Of a DNA stretch of 64,000 nt, positions 60,719 to 64,000 are shown piece after piece; within the stretch, counting starts at the first letter, position 1; every line of letters begins with the position of its first letter. The notes below the pieces were generated by a model that saw only the letters and a program-made list of their open reading frames with translations, did not search any database and was not told the DNA's origin. The DNA comes from Bacteroidota bacterium (GTDB lineage Bacteria; Bacteroidota; Bacteroidia; Bacteroidales; Prolixibacteraceae), in assembly GCA_023251455.1 (NCBI GenBank), contig JAHEYT010000048.1, forward strand, positions 1-64,000, read 5' to 3'. Position numbers and translations under genes: made by a program.

Positions 60719-60731
60719 TAAAAAGAGAACC

Positions 60732-62039
60732 TTAAGTTTCTGAATACCATTTGATCTGCTGCGATACCCGCATGATAATCGCCAAAATCACAAACAGGCC
60801 AACACTTCCGGCGAGCAATGCATAATCCTGCAACTGCAAAATGGTAAACAGGAACAGGTACAAACCCGTTTGCAAAAGCGTTACCCAGGCCACCGTGCGC
60901 GTATCATTTAAAATGGTAAAAGCATACCACGAAATTAACGAAGTCACAGCCACCGCCGAAATCAGGTAAGCCAGGTTAAATCCGGTTTGTTCGCCAATGG
61001 AAGTCAATAAAGCATAGAAAATCAACAAGGCAAAAGCAACCAGCGAATACTGGAACGGATGAATCTGGGTTTTGCTTTTAATTTCGATGAAAATGAATAT
61101 GATGAAATTAAGCGCAATAAACAGGATGGCATATTTTACCGAGCGCATCGATTTCTGGTAGTGGTCAATCGGGATAAGCAATTCGACGCCCAACTTGGCT
61201 TCGTGCGTGTTAAATTTTTTGTCGACCCATTGCTGCGGAAAATTGCGGTTCAGGTGTGTCACCTGCCAATTCGCGGTGAACCCATTTGCCGTTACGTTTC
61301 GATCGGTCGGAAGAAATACTCCGGAAAAACTTGGCTGAGCCCAACTTGATTTCATCGACACTTCCGAGGTTTTTCCCAAAGCTTCAACCGATAAGTCTTC
61401 TGAGCCGTTTAAAACCAGTTCGATTTCGAAATTCATGGGTCGGTTCAAATCAATGGAATTGGCCTTCACTGTAATTCCTGATTGGAACAAATCGGTATCA
61501 GCCACACCCGGATCAACCCTGCATTTCTGACCGTTTACAACCAGTTCAGGCAAATTCTTGATCCCCCGCATATCCGAAATTCCCATGGTAAAATAGGCTG
61601 CATCCCAGTTAAATTGGGCATTCGGAATATCCAGTTGCGATACGTCCGGCTGCACAAATGAGCCTTTCAGTTTGAGGCTTCCTTCGTAAACCACCACCTC
61701 GTAAATGCCCCGTTTCCGTTTTTCCGGAGACAGTGAGCCATCTGTATTTAATGTTTCAGGCAAAAAATGAGCGATACCTTTTCGTTCAACCGAACCTTGA
61801 CTGGTTTCGCTTTTTTCCTGAATGACAAACGGCACATTCAGCACCGGACCGGCCACCACCTGTTTGCCTCCCCATTGGGCGTAAAGTTCATTTTTCACCT
61901 TTTCGCTTAGTGCGATCCGTTCGTTAATAATGTTCATAATTAAAAAGGACGGGATGAGCAGCAGAATCGCCAGCCCCGAAATGATGATCATCTTTACACT
62001 GTAACTGTTCATGAATTGTTGAATACCTTTTGTTTCCAT
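60732..62039 (-). CDS. creD: CreD-family inner-membrane protein
   Basis: 435 residues. One N-terminal membrane helix (about 15-36), a large extracytoplasmic domain (about 40-305, with GKQVVAGPVLNVPF and FTANWQVTHLNRNFP) and four to five C-terminal helices (about 305-430). This architecture and the conserved segments match the CreD/cell-envelope family, whose loss or overexpression affects envelope stress and beta-lactam or colicin response in other species. A palindromic site overlaps its promoter region and is shared with the gene at 62516. Confidence 0.9.
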   Translation of the reverse strand: METKGIQQFMNSYSVKMIIISGLAILLLIPSFLIMNIINERIALSEKVKNELYAQWGGKQVVAGPVLNVPFVIQEKSETSQGSVERKGIAHFLPETLNTDGSLSPEKRKRGIYEVVVYEGSLKLKGSFVQPDVSQLDIPNAQFNWDAAYFTMGISDMRGIKNLPELVVNGQKCRVDPGVADTDLFQSGITVKANSIDLNRPMNFEIELVLNGSEDLSVEALGKTSEVSMKSSWAQPSFSGVFLPTDRNVTANGFTANWQVTHLNRNFPQQWVDKKFNTHEAKLGVELLIPIDHYQKSMRSVKYAILFIALNFIIFIFIEIKSKTQIHPFQYSLVAFALLIFYALLTSIGEQTGFNLAYLISAVAVTSLISWYAFTILNDTRTVAWVTLLQTGLYLFLFTILQLQDYALLAGSVGLFVILAIIMRVSQQIKWYSET

Positions 62040-62051
62040 AGTTTTGATTCT

Positions 62052-62082
62052 TTTAAAAGTACTTTGAATTTCAGAGTGTATG
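62052..62082. promoter_or_regulatory. Candidate operator upstream of creD
   Basis: TTTAAAAGTACTTTGAA (62052-62068) contains the 10-bp palindrome AAAGTACTTT and continues into a second symmetrical pair ACTTTG-5-CAGAGT (62061-62077). The same 17 bases, followed by ACTTTG-5-CAAAGT, recur at 63154-63179. It ends 13 bases before the creD start codon. Confidence 0.6.
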
Positions 62083-62092
62083 AATAAAAAAA

Positions 62093-62389
62093 TTATTGAT
62101 TGCCAATTAGTTCTTCCAGCGCCACCAAATGTTGACGGAACAGGTTCTTTCCATGATCAGTTGCCCGATAAGTTGTGCTGGGTTTTCGACCTACAAACTG
62201 CTTCGAAACAACAATAATCTCCTGCTGTTCCAGCGCTTTCAAGTGACTGGCCAAATTCCCGTCGGTCAATTCGAGTAAGTCCTTCAGGGCATTGAAATCG
62301 AGCGTGTCGTTCACCATAAGCGCCGACATGATTCCAAGCCTGATGCGGCTTTCAAATACTTTCTGAAGATTTGATATCGGATTTTTCAC
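62093..62389 (-). CDS. Winged-helix transcriptional regulator
   Basis: 98 residues. An ArsR/MarR-type winged helix: helix-turn-helix LKDLLELTDGNLASHLKALEQ (with a break in the middle of helix 2) and wing residues VSKQFVGRKPSTTYRATDHG. No metal-binding Cys or effector domain is apparent. Its position between the membrane-protein gene and creD, each with a copy of the same palindromic site, makes it the probable regulator of both. Confidence 0.85.
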   Translation of the reverse strand: MKNPISNLQKVFESRIRLGIMSALMVNDTLDFNALKDLLELTDGNLASHLKALEQQEIIVVSKQFVGRKPSTTYRATDHGKNLFRQHLVALEELIGNQ

Positions 62390-62515
62390 CAGTGATTATT
62401 TACTATTTGACGATTTACAAATTACTATTTGTGTGAGGAGTGCCTAAAGTTCTAAATTCTGAATTTCTGCTGACTTCAGGCTTTTCTGCCAACTGAGACA
62501 GAATACTGCGACTAT

Positions 62516-63154
62516 TTATCGCTCATGTCTGTAATACATTACAGCGCCATAAATGAAGTGCAACACACCAAATCCAAGTACCCAAAACAAGATTCCGTAT
62601 GGAGCAAATATTCCGGCTAAAAGACCAAGAACTACTTCTGACATTCCCAAATAATGAATCTCGGGCGAAGTAAATTTTCCTGCATTGACCAACGCTAATC
62701 CATAGAATATCAACATGGCCGAAACTGTTAAATCGATGTCATTTCGGAAAACCAGAATCAGCACAAACACTGCACCTGAAACCAATGGAATCAACAAATG
62801 ATACAGCACTCTTTTGGTTTGACTTGTCCAGAATTTTTGCCCGGCTTTCCTCGCTTTTCGAAATGAAAAATACAGCGCTGCAATACCTGCCGCAAATAGT
62901 ACAACGATGGCATCTATTCCTAATCCTATTGTTACATTGTTTATTGGTGAACCGTCGACACTGCACAAAAATTCGTCGTAATGAATCCTTCCGGAGTCTA
63001 GAACGACAAACCAGGCGACGGCCGCGCCAATCAAAGCACAGGTGCCGGCAAAAAAGCCTGCCCAACTATTGAGCAACATAAACTTCGACGACCGTTCCAT
63101 GATTTCACGAATGGCCTGAAGATCTTCTTTCGGATTAACTGAATTTGTTTTCAT
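62516..63154 (-). CDS. Multi-helix membrane protein of the creD locus
   Basis: 212 residues, no family recognised. Five or six hydrophobic segments are visible (about 31-52, 74-95, 117-138, 140-158, 168-195). The N-terminus (residues 5-25) is charged and helical (DLQAIREIMERSS). It resembles membrane partners often encoded with small winged-helix regulators in Bacteroidota. It is the first gene of the creD locus and has a shared operator before its start. Confidence 0.7.
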   Translation of the reverse strand: MKTNSVNPKEDLQAIREIMERSSKFMLLNSWAGFFAGTCALIGAAVAWFVVLDSGRIHYDEFLCSVDGSPINNVTIGLGIDAIVVLFAAGIAALYFSFRKARKAGQKFWTSQTKRVLYHLLIPLVSGAVFVLILVFRNDIDLTVSAMLIFYGLALVNAGKFTSPEIHYLGMSEVVLGLLAGIFAPYGILFWVLGFGVLHFIYGAVMYYRHER

Positions 63155-63179
63155 TTAAAAGTACTTTGAACTACAAAGT
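63154..63179. promoter_or_regulatory. Candidate operator upstream of the membrane-protein gene
   Basis: TTTAAAAGTACTTTGAA (63154-63170) with palindrome AAAGTACTTT (63158-63167) and the overlapping pair ACTTTG-AACTA-CAAAGT (63163-63179). It overlaps the start codon at one end and the -7 box at the other, so a bound protein would block transcription. Confidence 0.6.
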
Positions 63180-63204
63180 TAATGATTGGAATTTAGATAG
63201 CAAG
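63174..63204 (-). promoter_or_regulatory. Promoter candidate of the creD locus
   Basis: Minus-strand -7 TAACTTTG (63181-63174), 19-base spacer, -33 CTTG (63204-63201), 20 bases before the start codon. Confidence 0.55.
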
Positions 63205-63212
63205 CGTTTTAA

Positions 63213-63257
63213 CAAAAAAATTCCGGCAAATCTTAGTTAAAAGATAATTGCCGGAAT
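63213..63257 (-). terminator. Intrinsic terminator after trxB
   Basis: Arms ATTCCGGCAA and TTGCCGGAAT with an extended inner TCTT/AAGA pairing; an A-run (63213-63219) gives a U-tract on the minus strand. Confidence 0.75.
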
Positions 63258-63285
63258 CATTTAAATCTATTTTTATCCCTTAAAT

Positions 63286-64000
63286 CTATCCTATTTCTCT
63301 TGTAATGGCAATGGCAGCAATGGTTCCATCGGCAATGGCTGTAGTGATTTGCCGGTATTTTTTGCTGGTTACGTCACCCACAGCAAACACGTCGTTGATA
63401 TTTGTGCGTTTGTCTTCGTCGGTTTTAATGTAACCCCACTGATCGAGTTCAAGTTGTCCGCCAAAAATTTCCAGATTTGGTTTTTGCCCAATGAAAACGA
63501 AAATTCCATCAGTAGTCAGAGTTTTTGTTTCCCCTGTTTTCAGGTCTTCCACCACAGTAACCATTTTGTCGCCATCCTTTTTAAAAGCGCGAGGTTCGTG
63601 CGATAGCAGAAATGAAATTTTCGGGTTGGCAAATGCTTTTTCCTGGGCCGTTTTGTTGGCCTGTAACTGATCGAACTGGTGAACAATCGTAATTTTCGAC
63701 GCAAACTTCGAAATGAAATCAGCTTCCTCGATGGCAGAGTTTCCGCCGCCGATGACCACCACTTCCCTGTCGACAAAATATTTGGCATCGCAGGTAGCGC
63801 AATACGAAATGCCTTGTCCTTTGTATTCCAGTTCTCCCGGAATACCAATCCGATTGGGCGAAGTTCCGGTAGCAATAACAATTCGTTTGGCGCGAATGGT
63901 TTCCTGTCCGTCGATCATGATTTCCTTTTTCTGCAAATCGACATGCGTCACGTCAACCGCCACTTTATAAGTTGTTCCGCAGCGTTTGGTTTGCTCCGAC
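63286..64000 (-). CDS. trxB: Thioredoxin reductase, C-terminal part
   Basis: The gene runs off the right edge; the visible 237 residues lack the N-terminal FAD-binding start. The redox motif CATCDA, the NADPH-binding GGGNSAIEEADFI and the FAD motif FAVGDVTSKKYRQ are all present. It reduces thioredoxin using NADPH. The frame is open to the window end (GTG at 63963 is internal, since codons such as CGTTYK precede it). The last residue of the redox motif is Ala rather than the commoner Gly. Confidence 0.93.
   Translation of the reverse strand, partial: SEQTKRCGTTYKVAVDVTHVDLQKKEIMIDGQETIRAKRIVIATGTSPNRIGIPGELEYKGQGISYCATCDAKYFVDREVVVIGGGNSAIEEADFISKFASKITIVHQFDQLQANKTAQEKAFANPKISFLLSHEPRAFKKDGDKMVTVVEDLKTGETKTLTTDGIFVFIGQKPNLEIFGGQLELDQWGYIKTDEDKRTNINDVFAVGDVTSKKYRQITTAIADGTIAAIAITREIG

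Overview
The window is a chromosomal segment of a member of the Bacteroidota, class Bacteroidia. The evidence is the gene content (DUF4290, DUF4494, a 286-residue primary sigma factor, a type 9 secretion C-terminal sorting domain, a second EF-G-like factor), the absence of Shine-Dalgarno sequences, and repeated matches to the Bacteroidota promoter consensus (TTTG, about 19-21 bases, TAnnTTTG). A flavodiiron protein and the his-operon layout fit an anaerobic or microaerophilic Bacteroidales/Marinilabiliales-type organism (perhaps Prolixibacteraceae), but the genus is not established. Most of the window is core chromosome. I see no prophage, insertion sequence, integron or CRISPR array.

Layout. 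1-6843 (minus): str-S10 ribosomal operon rpsL-rpsG-fusA-rpsJ-rplC-rplD-rplW-rplB-rpsS-rplV-rpsC, without tuf, behind two tandem promoter candidates. 6918-10430 (minus): a HlyD-type adaptor and a C39-peptidase ABC exporter with no visible precursor peptide. 10980-13136 (plus): an EF-G paralogue that lacks the catalytic histidine. 13226-17018 (minus): flippase, glycosyltransferase and a T9SS-sorted surface protein. 17213-24432 (plus): UvrD/PcrA helicase, DUF4290, MurA (Cys to Asp at the fosfomycin site), a TlpA-like protein, GrpE and DnaJ. 24465-24737: thirteen 21-bp tandem repeats. 24881-31060: MltG, flavodiiron protein, DUF4494, an unknown helical protein and TypA/BipA.

31251-41016 (minus): an expanded histidine operon, hisG-(EamA transporter)-hisD-hisC-hisB-purU-tlpA, then an oppositely oriented tRNA-Glu, then hisH-hisA-hisF-hisIE. 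It is headed by a classical transcription attenuator: a 20-codon leader peptide containing HYGHHH, an antiterminator segment and an intrinsic terminator. 41282-45339: a secreted GH105 hydrolase, a candidate structured small RNA, RpoD and HtrA. 45726-50437: an orphan Cache-domain histidine kinase, a LOG-family protein and GyrB. 50784-55758 (minus): an outer-membrane barrel and a 1024-residue TPR protein, apparently one exported system of unknown function. 55985-60540: FtsE-like ATPase, glycosyltransferase, MurB, two methyltransferases and a DUF2007 protein. 60732-64000 (minus): CreD, a small winged-helix regulator, a membrane protein and the start of a thioredoxin reductase gene. creD and the membrane-protein gene share a near-identical palindromic site just before their starts, a likely operator for the regulator between them.

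The observations I rate highest are the his attenuator, the GTPase-defective EF-G paralogue, MurA with Asp in place of Cys, the CreD-locus operator pair, the 21-bp repeat array and the small RNA candidate before rpoD.
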